Shown piece by piece: positions 41,715 through 49,610 of a stretch of DNA of 64,000 bases; position 1 is the first letter of the stretch; every line of letters begins with the position of its first letter. The stretch covers positions 154,449 through 218,448 of the forward strand of contig LNEV01000002.1 in the NCBI GenBank assembly GCA_001464335.1, given 5' to 3'. Below the pieces are notes generated by a model. The model made no database searches, was not told the DNA's origin, and saw only the letters and a list, made by a program, of their open reading frames with translations. A program made the translations under genes and the position numbers. Origin of the DNA: Rhizobiales bacterium Ga0077545 (lineage in GTDB: Bacteria > Pseudomonadota > Alphaproteobacteria > Rhizobiales > Methylopilaceae).

Positions 41715-42698
41715 TCAGCCGGCGTTGGTGCGGCGGCTCGAAAAATCCGTCAGTACGGCTATAACGATGATCGTGCCGATGGCGATGAGCTGCCAATCAG
41801 CGGGAATGCCCATCAGATTCAAGCCGTTGCGGATCGACGTTATGATGAGGGTTCCGATCACGGTGCCGATCATCTTACCCTCGCCGCCGAGCAGCGAGCA
41901 GCCGCCGATGACGACCGCTGCGATGACATCCATGAGGTCGAACATGCCCATGATCGGCTGCGCTGCCATGAGGCGCGACGCCATCAGGACGCCCGCGAGC
42001 GCGCCGCAGAGGCCGCTTATCGTAAGCACAGCAACCTTGACCCCGAAAATGTTGATGCCTGCGAGGCGCGCAGCCTCGCGATTACCGCCGACGGCATAGA
42101 TGTTGGTGCCGAGAACGGTGCGAGACAGCACCACGTGCAGGATGAGGAACACGACCGCGGCGATGATTGCGGCGACCGGAACCGGTCCGAGATAGCCCTG
42201 TCCGAAAATGCTGAACGATTGCGGGAAGCCGAAGACCGAATTCTGGTTCGTCATGATGAGCGCGATGCCGCGTCCGAAGCTGTCCATCGCGAGCGTGATG
42301 ATAAAGGCCGGGACCGCGAACTTGCCGACGATCGTTCCGCTGATCAGACCGGCGATCGCGCCGGCGACAATCGCCGCAATGATGGCCAACGGGATCGGGA
42401 TGCCGACATTGATGACCAGGATCGCCACGATGACGGCGCCGAGCGATTGCAGCGAGGCGACCGACAGGTCGATCTCGCCGCAGATCACGACGAGCGTCAG
42501 GCCGGCCGCCATGATGCCGATGTTGGAGGCCTGAAGCAGCACATTCATAATGTTCGAGACGGTCATGAAATTCGGCGCGAGGAAGGAAAAGCCGACGATG
42601 ATCGCGACGAGTGTCAGGACAAGTCCACTCTGGCCGGCCAGGTCGACCAGCCGCCGCGTCAAGTGAGGCTTCGGGAGGTAGGCAACATGGTTGGTCAT
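41715..42698 (-). CDS. Ribose-type ABC transporter permease
   Basis: This 327-residue membrane protein has about ten hydrophobic segments and RbsC-family signatures: LLQASNIGIMAAGLTLVVICGEIDLSVASL, GTIVGKFAVPAFIITLAM, NIYAVGGNREAARLAGIN and VIGGCSLLGGEGKMIGTVIGTLI. It forms the channel for a sugar-like substrate. The start overlaps the ATPase stop by four bases. Confidence 0.92.
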   Translation of the reverse strand: MTNHVAYLPKPHLTRRLVDLAGQSGLVLTLVAIIVGFSFLAPNFMTVSNIMNVLLQASNIGIMAAGLTLVVICGEIDLSVASLQSLGAVIVAILVINVGIPIPLAIIAAIVAGAIAGLISGTIVGKFAVPAFIITLAMDSFGRGIALIMTNQNSVFGFPQSFSIFGQGYLGPVPVAAIIAAVVFLILHVVLSRTVLGTNIYAVGGNREAARLAGINIFGVKVAVLTISGLCGALAGVLMASRLMAAQPIMGMFDLMDVIAAVVIGGCSLLGGEGKMIGTVIGTLIITSIRNGLNLMGIPADWQLIAIGTIIVIAVLTDFSSRRTNAG

Positions 42699-44308
42699 GA
42701 ATGGCTCCGATGGATTTCGCGTTCGAAAGCGAGGTTCAAGATTTTTTCGGGTGTCGCCTCCGTGCGGTCCAGGATGCCGGCGATCTTCCCGTGCGCCATG
42801 ACGACGATGCGGTCGGCGAGGGCGAGGACTTCGGAAATTTCGGACGACACGACGATGATCGACACGCCGGAATCCGCGAGTTCGCGCAGCGCGACATAGA
42901 TGTCCTCCCGCGCTCCGACATCGATGCCTTTGGTTGGTTCGTCCAGAATGATGAGGCGCGCTTCGGCCGCCATGGCGCGCGTAAGCAGGACCTTCTGCTG
43001 GTTGCCGCCGCTGAGATGGGCGATGAGCTGGCGGTCGGACGACGCCTTGACCCCACGCTTTGCGATCGCCTCGCGTGCGAATGCGCGTAAGCCGGAATTT
43101 CCAACAAGGCCCAGTTTCATCAAACGGCGGCGAAGGTTCGAGCCGCGCAGATTGAGTCCGGACAGAGCCATGTTCTGCGAAATCGCGCGCTGCGGGATGA
43201 TGCCCAGCTTCTTGCGGTCCTCGGTGAGGAGGAACAGGCCGCGTGCCAAGGCCTTCGATGGCGTGACAGAGGCAAGAGGATCGCCGAACAGGGTGATCGA
43301 TCCCGAAGTGGGTTTCGGCCCGGCGCCGAACAGGGTTTCCATCACCTCGGTGCGACCGGCGCCGACAAGACCGGCAAAACCGAGGATCTCGCCTCGGCGC
43401 AGATCGAAGCTGATGTCCTCGATGCGGCCGGGCACAGTGACGTTGCGAAATTCGGCGACGGTTTCCTCGGGCCGGCCCGCGCTCTGGCGTAGGACCGCGA
43501 TGTCACGCTTGCGGCCGGTCATGGCAGCGATGAGCGTGTCCTCGTCGGCCTCGCCCCGAGCGAACACCTTCACCAGACGCCCGTCGCGCAGAACGGTTAT
43601 GCGGTCGCCGAGTGCGAGGCAGTCTTCAAGGATGTGCGAGATGAAGACGATAGCGACATTGCGCCGTTTGAGGTCGGCGACGATACGAAAAAGCGTTTCC
43701 TTTTCCTTCGGGCCGAGTGCGGTCGTCGGCTCGTCCATCAGGACGAGCTTCGACTCGAAAGCCATGGCCCGCGCTACCTCGACCAACTGGCGTTCAGCGA
43801 TGGACAGGCGCTCGACTTTGGTCTGCGGGTCGATGTCGATGCCGATATCGCCGAACAGCCTGCGGCAGGCGGAGTTCATTTCGGCGCGCGGTTCGAGGCC
43901 GAACACGGCGCGAAGACCCCGGCTTTTGAAGGGTCGGCCGAGATAGATGTTGGCTGCGACGCTCAAGCCGGGAACGAGGCTGAGCTCTTGATAGATGACC
44001 GACAGGCCGTCCTCGCGCCGCTGCTGGGGGCTGCGGCCGTCGAGGTGGTGGCCGTCGAACAGCGCGGTGCCGCTGTCCTTGTCGATCGCTCCGGCGATCA
44101 GCTTGATGATAGTGGATTTGCCAGCGCCGTTCTCGCCGAGGAGAACGTGCGTCTCGCCCGCTCGAACGGCGAAGTCGACACCGTCCACGGCTAAGACGCC
44201 AGAATAGGTTTTCCGGATCGCCCGAAGCGACAGGATGGGCGCGGGCAGATCGGTCTCCTCGCCGGCGCCGGGAAGGGGCGCCAGCGAGGCATGGGCGGAC
44301 ATTGTCAT
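42695..44308 (-). CDS. Ribose-type ABC transporter ATPase with two nucleotide-binding domains
   Basis: This 537-residue protein starts at ATG 44308 just after the binding-protein stop. The first domain has Walker A GENGAGKST (residues 58-66) and Walker B VLMDEPTTALG; the second has the degenerate P-loop region FAGLVGAGRTEVMETLFGA, LLTEDRKKLG, signature LSGGNQQKVLL and LIILDEPTKGIDVGA. This is the RbsA/MglA design. It powers the permease. Confidence 0.93.
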   Translation of the reverse strand: MTMSAHASLAPLPGAGEETDLPAPILSLRAIRKTYSGVLAVDGVDFAVRAGETHVLLGENGAGKSTIIKLIAGAIDKDSGTALFDGHHLDGRSPQQRREDGLSVIYQELSLVPGLSVAANIYLGRPFKSRGLRAVFGLEPRAEMNSACRRLFGDIGIDIDPQTKVERLSIAERQLVEVARAMAFESKLVLMDEPTTALGPKEKETLFRIVADLKRRNVAIVFISHILEDCLALGDRITVLRDGRLVKVFARGEADEDTLIAAMTGRKRDIAVLRQSAGRPEETVAEFRNVTVPGRIEDISFDLRRGEILGFAGLVGAGRTEVMETLFGAGPKPTSGSITLFGDPLASVTPSKALARGLFLLTEDRKKLGIIPQRAISQNMALSGLNLRGSNLRRRLMKLGLVGNSGLRAFAREAIAKRGVKASSDRQLIAHLSGGNQQKVLLTRAMAAEARLIILDEPTKGIDVGAREDIYVALRELADSGVSIIVVSSEISEVLALADRIVVMAHGKIAGILDRTEATPEKILNLAFEREIHRSHS

Positions 44309-44312
44309 TACG

Positions 44313-45278
44313 TTACTTGGCCGCCGGAGCCGGGGCACCGAGCATGCTGCCAACGGCGCGGAGCGTCGTCGTGTCGAGCGTCACCGTCCCGGTGTCGATG
44401 TGGTAGGCCGCCTTGTCGCCGCTGCCCATGCTGGCTACGGCCGTGCGAACGAGCTCCTTGCCTTCCTCTTGGCAGAATACCATGACGGTGGCGGCGAGAT
44501 CGCCGGCATAGACGGCTTTCACCGCTTGCTCGACACCGTTGAAACCCGAGACGACGATCTGGCCTTCCTTACCCCTCGCGCGGATCGCTTCCAGCGCCCC
44601 GAGTGCCATCTCGTCGTTGACTGCGACAATGGCCTTAAGGTCTGGATTGGCGGTAAGAATATCTTGTGCCTTCTGAAAGCCCTGTGCGCGGTCCCAGTTC
44701 GCGGCCCAGACGCCGACGACCTGGATGTCGGCAAATTCCTTCAGCCCTTCCTCGACGCCACGACGGCGCAGGATGCTCGACATGTTGCCGGGAACGCCCT
44801 CGAGGATCGCAACCTTGCCGGCACCGCCGATTTTGCGCGCGACATACTTCGCGGCCTGCTTGGCGCCTTCTTGCGGGAAGCCGCCGACGAAGTGGTCCGC
44901 CACCGGCTCTGCGGTGTCGTCGGAGAAGGTCAGAACCTTCATGCCCGCGTCCTTTGCTTTCTTGGCAGTCGACATCATCGCGTTAGGATCGAGCGCGTTG
45001 AAGGCGAGGACGTCGACCTTGCGCTGGATCATGTCCTCGATCATGCGGGTCATGCCCACGAGATCGGTGCCGAGCGAGGCGCCGACCACCGTCAGATCGA
45101 CCGTGCCGAGTGCTGCGGCCTCGTCCTTCGCCGCATTCGTGACGCAGGCGAAGTACGGGTTGCCGAGCGTTTCGACAACGAGACCCATCGAAATCTTCTC
45201 GGCCTGGGCCGAAAAGGGGAGGACGGCGACCGAAATAGTCGCCGCAAAGCCGAGCTTGCGTACCAGATTTGAGGGCAT
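44313..45278 (-). CDS. Periplasmic sugar-type substrate-binding protein
   Basis: The product has 321 residues, with a signal peptide to about residue 26 (AQA). It is a Peripla_BP_4 protein: ISMGLVVETLGNPYFACVTNAA, DVLAFNALDPNAMMSTAKKAKDAGMKVLTF, VAVNDEMALGALEAIRA and VVSGFNGVEQAVKAVYAGD. It is the first gene of the ABC operon that ends in the monooxygenase. The ligand is unknown; ribose-type import systems also carry autoinducers and polyols. Confidence 0.92.
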   Translation of the reverse strand: MPSNLVRKLGFAATISVAVLPFSAQAEKISMGLVVETLGNPYFACVTNAAKDEAAALGTVDLTVVGASLGTDLVGMTRMIEDMIQRKVDVLAFNALDPNAMMSTAKKAKDAGMKVLTFSDDTAEPVADHFVGGFPQEGAKQAAKYVARKIGGAGKVAILEGVPGNMSSILRRRGVEEGLKEFADIQVVGVWAANWDRAQGFQKAQDILTANPDLKAIVAVNDEMALGALEAIRARGKEGQIVVSGFNGVEQAVKAVYAGDLAATVMVFCQEEGKELVRTAVASMGSGDKAAYHIDTGTVTLDTTTLRAVGSMLGAPAPAAK

Positions 45279-45348
45279 TGCAGATCTTCCGGGTTGATTA
45301 ACGATGTCCCAAGGTCTGCAACTGATATGCCAAATCGGGCCTATACTG

Positions 45349-45374
45349 AAACAGGTGTTCTAGAATATCTGTTT
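45349..45374. promoter_or_regulatory. Palindromic operator before the ABC operon
   Basis: A 26-bp near-perfect palindrome runs from AAACAG to CTGTTT with TTCTAGAA at its centre and two mismatched pairs. It lies 71-96 bp before the binding-protein gene and about 100 bp before the divergent deoxyribosyltransferase gene. A LacI- or TetR-type factor could bind. The half TATTCTA also occurs before the TetR gene (near 38484), a weak hint of shared control. Confidence 0.55.
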
Positions 45375-45476
45375 TGCAAAAAAAATTGGCGATTGCATAC
45401 CGGCTATGCTCAACAATTGGCTTGCGTATGCCCCCAGCGCCTGTCCCAGAGAATAGGCTAATCCTCTTGAAGTCTC

Positions 45477-46028
45477 ATGACCGATGCCGTTCATGCCGGG
45501 ATGCCACCCAGAATCTATCTTGCTGGACCCACAGTTTTTCGACCCGACGCGAGGGCCGAGGGCGACAGGCTAAAGGCCATTTGCGCATTTTACGGATGCG
45601 ATGGACTGTTTCCGCTGGACGGTGATCTGACGCTGCCAACAGGCGGCATTCAGGCCTGCAACATCATTTTCCAATTCTGCCTTGGTATGCTGCGCAGCGC
45701 GGACGCCGTGGTTGCCGACCTGTCAGGGTTTCGGGGACCGCATTGCGATGACGGCACGGCGCTCGAAATAGGAGTTGCGGTCGAACGAGGTTTGGCGATT
45801 TACGGCTATGCGCACGATCTTCGCCCGCTGACAGACCGCATTTCGCACATGGCCGACGCGGCGGGTGTTGCCCGCGACGAGAACGGCCTTGAGGTTGAGA
45901 GCTTCGGCCAACCGTTCAACGCCATGATCGTCGGAGCTGTGATCGCGGTGTTCGGTTCTGCTGAAGAAGCCATAGCAGCGGCCGGCGCAAAAACCACACA
46001 GACATCCAGTCGATCGCCATCCGCGTAG
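45477..46028 (+). CDS. Nucleoside 2-deoxyribosyltransferase
   Basis: The product has 183 residues. The sequence RIYLAGPTVF is followed by LRSADAVVADLSGFRG and DDGTALEIGVAVERG, with Glu97 as the probable nucleophile and Asp91/92 as the base-binding pair. Family members transfer deoxyribose between bases or hydrolyse deoxynucleosides. The C-terminal AVFGSAEEAIAAAGA tail reappears in a truncated copy at 46727-46930. It is divergent from the ABC operon. A role in nucleoside salvage or phage nucleotide interference is possible. Confidence 0.85.
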   Translation: MTDAVHAGMPPRIYLAGPTVFRPDARAEGDRLKAICAFYGCDGLFPLDGDLTLPTGGIQACNIIFQFCLGMLRSADAVVADLSGFRGPHCDDGTALEIGVAVERGLAIYGYAHDLRPLTDRISHMADAAGVARDENGLEVESFGQPFNAMIVGAVIAVFGSAEEAIAAAGAKTTQTSSRSPSA

Positions 46029-46105
46029 CTTCGGAGTCTGTTGAGCTGCCGAGTTATACCGCGGAGCCTGTCGGGCTGGGCCGCAACCCTGCCTCCCAAC
46101 AACCT

Positions 46106-46735
46106 TCACAGCCAGATTGCTAAAACGGCGAACACAATGGAGACGAACGCCGCAATCGAAATCCCGGTTTCGAACCCCAGAGTGTTGTAGACATAGGCCC
46201 CCGCCGACGCGCCGAGTGCCAGCCCCGCCCAGAGGACCAGGTAGGGCAGCCAAGCCCATCGGTCACCTCCCATAACGGAATGCGCGAGGCGCTGGCCAAA
46301 CTTCACGAGCGTGCCGGTCATATACGTCAGTCCGATGCTGACCTCGCCATCGCGATCGAACACGGCGTTCTCTGCTCCCATCGCAAGTGCGAGGGCTGCG
46401 ACCGCAAGCGCACCAAGGGCCAAGTGCTCCGACACCGCAGCGACCGTCAGCAACAGAGCGACTGCCGCAAGGACTGCGGGGCGGCGACGCTGCCCTGCCT
46501 TGTGCCCCACCAGCGATCCGGACATGACACCGACCACGAACAGCGCGATCAGAGACCCGGCGATCGCTGCGTCAGACGTCTTCTCCACGATACCGACCGA
46601 CATCCTGGTCGAATTTCCGCTCATGAACGAAACGAAGAAGCCCCCGAGCTTCAGGAAGCCGAGCGCGTCGACATAGCCAGCCAGCGCCGAAAGGCTTGCC
46701 GCCAAGACCTGTAGTCGTTTGGGATAGTGGATCAT
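46106..46735 (-). CDS. DUF1275 (YoaK-type) membrane protein
   Basis: This 209-residue protein has about six hydrophobic spans and the DUF1275 motifs YVDALGFLKLGGFFVSFMSGNSTRM and GLTYMTGTLVKFGQRLA. The role is unknown; family members are inner-membrane proteins. It is convergent to the deoxyribosyltransferase and divergent from the remnant gene at 46727. Confidence 0.88.
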   Translation of the reverse strand: MIHYPKRLQVLAASLSALAGYVDALGFLKLGGFFVSFMSGNSTRMSVGIVEKTSDAAIAGSLIALFVVGVMSGSLVGHKAGQRRRPAVLAAVALLLTVAAVSEHLALGALAVAALALAMGAENAVFDRDGEVSIGLTYMTGTLVKFGQRLAHSVMGGDRWAWLPYLVLWAGLALGASAGAYVYNTLGFETGISIAAFVSIVFAVLAIWL

Positions 46736-46930
46736 GATCTCGTTTTAGTCTGCCAAAGGCTGCGTATGCTCGTAAAGCGCTCCATGCCGCCGGCCGAACT
46801 CTTCGAACCGCTTGCCGATGCGTTGGTTAGGCATGTCCTTGGAGCTATGATTGCGGTGGTCGGTTCTGCCGAAGAAGCCATCGCAGCCACCAGTGCTGGA
46901 GCCACACCGAACCAGAGAAACTCAAGATGA
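46727..46930 (+). pseudogene. Truncated duplicate of the deoxyribosyltransferase C-terminus
   Basis: The frame (67 codons) contains VLGAMIAVVGSAEEAIAA, which matches the end of the protein encoded at 45477-46028 (GAVIAVFGSAEEAIAA); the DNA is nearly identical over about 45 bases (46839-46886). The rest has no clear match. The start lies inside the divergent DUF1275 gene start. It is probably a decayed copy left by a duplication, although a short expressed peptide cannot be excluded. It ends in an ATGA overlap with the next gene. Confidence 0.65.
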
Positions 46931-47121
46931 CAGAAGATCCGGAAGTTTTGGCCGCGAGACTAGCTCAGCATCTGGCGGCATTGCGCGAGGAAGCAGACGG
47001 TGCGGGACTTTCGACGCTTTCTTATTTGCTGACGCTTGCCGAGGCCGAAGCATCCGACACCGCAAACGGCAAACGTTGGCTCGACATTGTAAGGCCGATG
47101 GACGCCAAGAGGCGCAACTAG
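46927..47121 (+). CDS. Small helical hypothetical protein
   Basis: The 64-residue product MTEDPEVLAARLAQHLAALREEADGAG... is mostly helical and acidic, with RWLDIVRPMDAKRRN at the end. Its ATG overlaps the preceding stop. Family unknown. The stop overlaps the end of the convergent recombinase gene. Confidence 0.55.
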   Translation: MTEDPEVLAARLAQHLAALREEADGAGLSTLSYLLTLAEAEASDTANGKRWLDIVRPMDAKRRN

Positions 47122-47684
47122 CTCACGCTGGCACGTGCACCTGGGACATGACGGTACAGCGTCGATGTACTCACATTCATCATCGACGCGATTTCCCGGA
47201 CTGAGATTTCCGGGTTCTTGAGCAACTGACGGACGGCGGTGAGTTCGGTCTCGTTCATCGATTTTGGGCGACCACCTTTGCGGCCACGAGCAAGCGCCGC
47301 TTTAAGGCCGGCTTTTGTCCGCTCCCGTATCAGAGCGCGTTCGAATTCCGCCAAAGCACCGAAGATATGGAAGAACAGCTCGCCGGAAGCAGTGCTTGTG
47401 TCGATAGCTTCTGTCAGCGATGTGAAAGCGACCCCATTTCCACGAAGTGTATGAACAGTTTCGATGAGCTGCTTCAAAGACCGAGCCAGCCGGTCGAGCT
47501 TCCAGACTATCAGGGTGTCGCCGGGGCGAGCGTAACAAAGAGCGGCAAGAAGTTCGGGGCGCTCTGCCACAGCGCCGGATGCTGTCTCTACAAAGATGCG
47601 TTCGCAGCCGACCTTCTCAAGAGCAGCGATTTGGAGTTCGGGATTCTGATCTGCGGTCGAGACGCGAGCGTAGCCTATAAGCAT
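47118..47684 (-). CDS. Serine recombinase of the resolvase/invertase family
   Basis: This 188-residue protein starts MLIGYARVSTADQN with Arg7 and nucleophile Ser9; LDRLARS has Arg65 and Arg68. EFERALIRERTKAGLKAALARGRKGGRP is the usual arm, followed by a C-terminal HTH (ISVREIASMMNVSTSTLYRHV). All active-site residues are present, so it should be functional. It could move or invert a nearby segment or be the leftover of a Tn3-type element; no paired inverted repeats were found. Confidence 0.92.
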   Translation of the reverse strand: MLIGYARVSTADQNPELQIAALEKVGCERIFVETASGAVAERPELLAALCYARPGDTLIVWKLDRLARSLKQLIETVHTLRGNGVAFTSLTEAIDTSTASGELFFHIFGALAEFERALIRERTKAGLKAALARGRKGGRPKSMNETELTAVRQLLKNPEISVREIASMMNVSTSTLYRHVPGARASVS

Positions 47685-47723
47685 TCACAAAAATGTAGTG
47701 TCAGGATAGAAAAGCCTCAAGGC

Positions 47724-47754
47724 GAATTCTGCTTCTGGCCCAAAGCGGGCATTC
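47724..47754. repeat. Imperfect inverted repeat upstream of the serine recombinase
   Basis: GAATTCTGCTTCTGG and CCCAAAGCGGGCATTC form a stem with a few mismatches. Related sequences (GCTTTGGGCC...GCGGACATT) are frequent short interspersed elements in alphaproteobacteria. It is the only such copy noticed. Confidence 0.4.
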
Positions 47755-47803
47755 GCTGCGTGTCCTAATCTCAGTGTCGAGGAACCGCATCAGTCACCAA
47801 CTA

Positions 47804-48259
47804 TCACCTCCGCAACTCTCCAAGCCAGCGGTAGAGATCAGCCTCGAGCGCGTCGATCGAACCGACTGCGTTTGTCGTTCCACCGTGAGCGCAGTGGTTG
47901 CGTACTGCATAAGTTCGTGTGATCTGAGCAAATGATGGTGACCGACTATCCAAAACCATTGCGAGCTTTGTCTCAAAAGGCACCTTCTTGCCCCTAAGGG
48001 ACGAAGTGTCCCAGCCGCGTCGGCGCCTCCAATCGGGGTTCGTGGCGCGTGTGTTCAAGGCGTCTTCGAACGCGGACGTTACAGCCTTCTCAAATTGACC
48101 GAACATCAGAACGAAGATGCCGCGCTCGAGAATGTCTCGCTTCACGTCCATTTGATCGATGCCAGCAATGTCATTCTTTCTCGCCCGTTCCGTTGTCTCG
48201 GCCCCGTAATGTGCGAAGAACCAATCGTAGGTCGCTTTGATCTCGGGAAGCCGCTGCAT
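47804..48259 (-). CDS. HEPN-domain protein, possible RNase toxin
   Basis: The 151-residue helical protein ends in TYAVRNHCAHGGTTN with Arg120-x4-His125, the Rx4H motif of HEPN nucleases. An earlier helix (ILERGIFVLMFGQFEKAVTSAF) is typical of the fold. HEPN proteins cut RNA in toxin-antitoxin, abortive infection and related systems. It is one base downstream of its partner gene, so they are likely coupled. Whether the partner is an antitoxin is unknown. Confidence 0.65.
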   Translation of the reverse strand: MQRLPEIKATYDWFFAHYGAETTERARKNDIAGIDQMDVKRDILERGIFVLMFGQFEKAVTSAFEDALNTRATNPDWRRRRGWDTSSLRGKKVPFETKLAMVLDSRSPSFAQITRTYAVRNHCAHGGTTNAVGSIDALEADLYRWLGELRR

Positions 48260-48260
48260 G

Positions 48261-48704
48261 TCAGGCCAGGCCCGGGATCATATCGGGTGTAAAGAGGTCG
48301 CCGTCGCGCTTTTGAGTAGCTCTGAAAATTGTCCATCGAGGAGCGTCGCCACGTTCGGCTAAGTCGACGATGATGAACGCGCCTTTCGACGTGTACAGGT
48401 CGATACGTCCATTCGCGCCGATCACCCAAAGGCCCTTTGGCTTGAAAAGAGCGTAGCCTTCGTCACCGTCCAAGCGGAGTGTAGGCTGTTGCGTCGCCGG
48501 CACATGGAATTTCTGCATGAGCTCTTCGTGCATCCCGACGGTCCCGCTGGCGTCCACCCGCCAACCGTTTGCTACCGCCCAAGTGCTGACCTTTTGAAAA
48601 AGATCATGAAGACGGTCTTTCCAGTCCTGTACATCAGCTTCGATGAGTTCTTTTGTAGCGGGGGTCTCCGGGCGCTCTTCCACGTTATCAAAGTCGTCGT
48701 TCAT
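48261..48704 (-). CDS. Partner of the HEPN gene, unrecognised family
   Basis: The product has 147 residues from ATG 48704 (GGGAGG upstream); the longer frame to 48809 is not supported. It begins with an acidic helical region (MNDDFDNVEERPETPATKELIEAD), then KDRLHDLFQKVSTWAVANGWRVD and beta strands (GYALFKPKGLWVIGANGRIDLYTSKGAFIIVDL). It resembles neither common antitoxin families nor known effectors. Tight coupling with the HEPN gene suggests one function. Confidence 0.6.
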   Translation of the reverse strand: MNDDFDNVEERPETPATKELIEADVQDWKDRLHDLFQKVSTWAVANGWRVDASGTVGMHEELMQKFHVPATQQPTLRLDGDEGYALFKPKGLWVIGANGRIDLYTSKGAFIIVDLAERGDAPRWTIFRATQKRDGDLFTPDMIPGLA

Positions 48705-48854
48705 GGCGCCTCCCTTCCTGCGCCAGGCGAATGCCTGGTTCCGCCAGCTCATTATGATTCGCATTGCCGATGGTGAGATCTTTTCCTCTAGAGTGAGTTG
48801 GAAATTCAATAAGGGTGACGCGGCGAGCGGACTACCAGATTTTTATGGCCGAGG

Positions 48855-49610
48855 ATGGAACATGTAATGAGGCGCCGGAGACCGATCCTTGCCGATCATA
48901 GACGTATAAAATCCAAGCTTATTACGCCGTTTAACGACGCATTCGGTCCACTACACGAAGTGTCCTGGATCAACACAATGATTCCCGAGCTGCTATGGAT
49001 CGCGCTTGTTGAACAGCAGTTTGGCCCGCACCGGGGTGTGGAGATCATCACCGCATTTACCCGCGATGTCCGAGCAAGCCAAACTGACCGAGCCGACATT
49101 ATCTGGGCAGCAGCAGGTAAGTTTGGCGCCATTCCGCGCGATGAGTTGCTAATCCTCGCAGAGACAAAGGGCGCCGCATATGCGGCCGATCTCCGTGCTG
49201 CCTTGCGTCCACTCGCTGCATGGTATCCTTCTCATCCGTTGAATGCGATCTTCAGACTCTCTGATCTCGTGTTTTCGCGCGACGACCTTGATCTTGTAAA
49301 AGCGACCGTTGCCGGGCTGTTTGATCGCTCGTCGCAGGCGGCAATCATGACTCAAGCAACAGCCGTTTGGCTTGCGTTCGATGCAGAACGGCTGAAAATC
49401 GCATCCGGTCTCGCATTAGCTCAATTTCCCAAGATCCAAGATTATCCGGATACCGAGCTATCTCAGAAAATTGCGTCATCGATCCGTGCCACGCTGAATT
49501 CGTTCTTCGGAGATGAGGGTTTGATGGCTTCGGGATCAACGTGGCCCGCAGCGTTCTGGAATAGAGGTTTGCAACTTGAACCTTGTGAGGTCGCTGATGG
49601 GCGCTCCTGA
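48855..49610 (+). CDS. Unrecognised protein, first gene of a coupled pair
   Basis: This 251-residue, mainly helical protein contains LHEVSWINTMIPELLWIALVEQQFG, GVEIITAFTRDVRASQTDRADIIW and VWLAFDAERLKIASG. It overlaps the next gene by 35 bases, indicating coupling. It is divergent from the HEPN pair by about 150 bp. Because it lies in a defence-like block, an antiviral role is a guess. Starts at 48855 or 48867 are possible. Confidence 0.6.
   Translation: MEHVMRRRRPILADHRRIKSKLITPFNDAFGPLHEVSWINTMIPELLWIALVEQQFGPHRGVEIITAFTRDVRASQTDRADIIWAAAGKFGAIPRDELLILAETKGAAYAADLRAALRPLAAWYPSHPLNAIFRLSDLVFSRDDLDLVKATVAGLFDRSSQAAIMTQATAVWLAFDAERLKIASGLALAQFPKIQDYPDTELSQKIASSIRATLNSFFGDEGLMASGSTWPAAFWNRGLQLEPCEVADGRS

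Noticed and set aside
41676..42899. 407-residue plus-strand frame
   Set aside because: Asp/Arg-rich antisense shadow of the ABC permease.
47118..47754. Complete Tn3-type transposon around the serine recombinase
   Set aside because: No transposase and no pair of terminal inverted repeats were found; only the recombinase and one short imperfect hairpin are present.
47367..47768. 133-residue plus-strand frame over the serine recombinase
   Set aside because: It is antisense to a complete recombinase with all catalytic residues.
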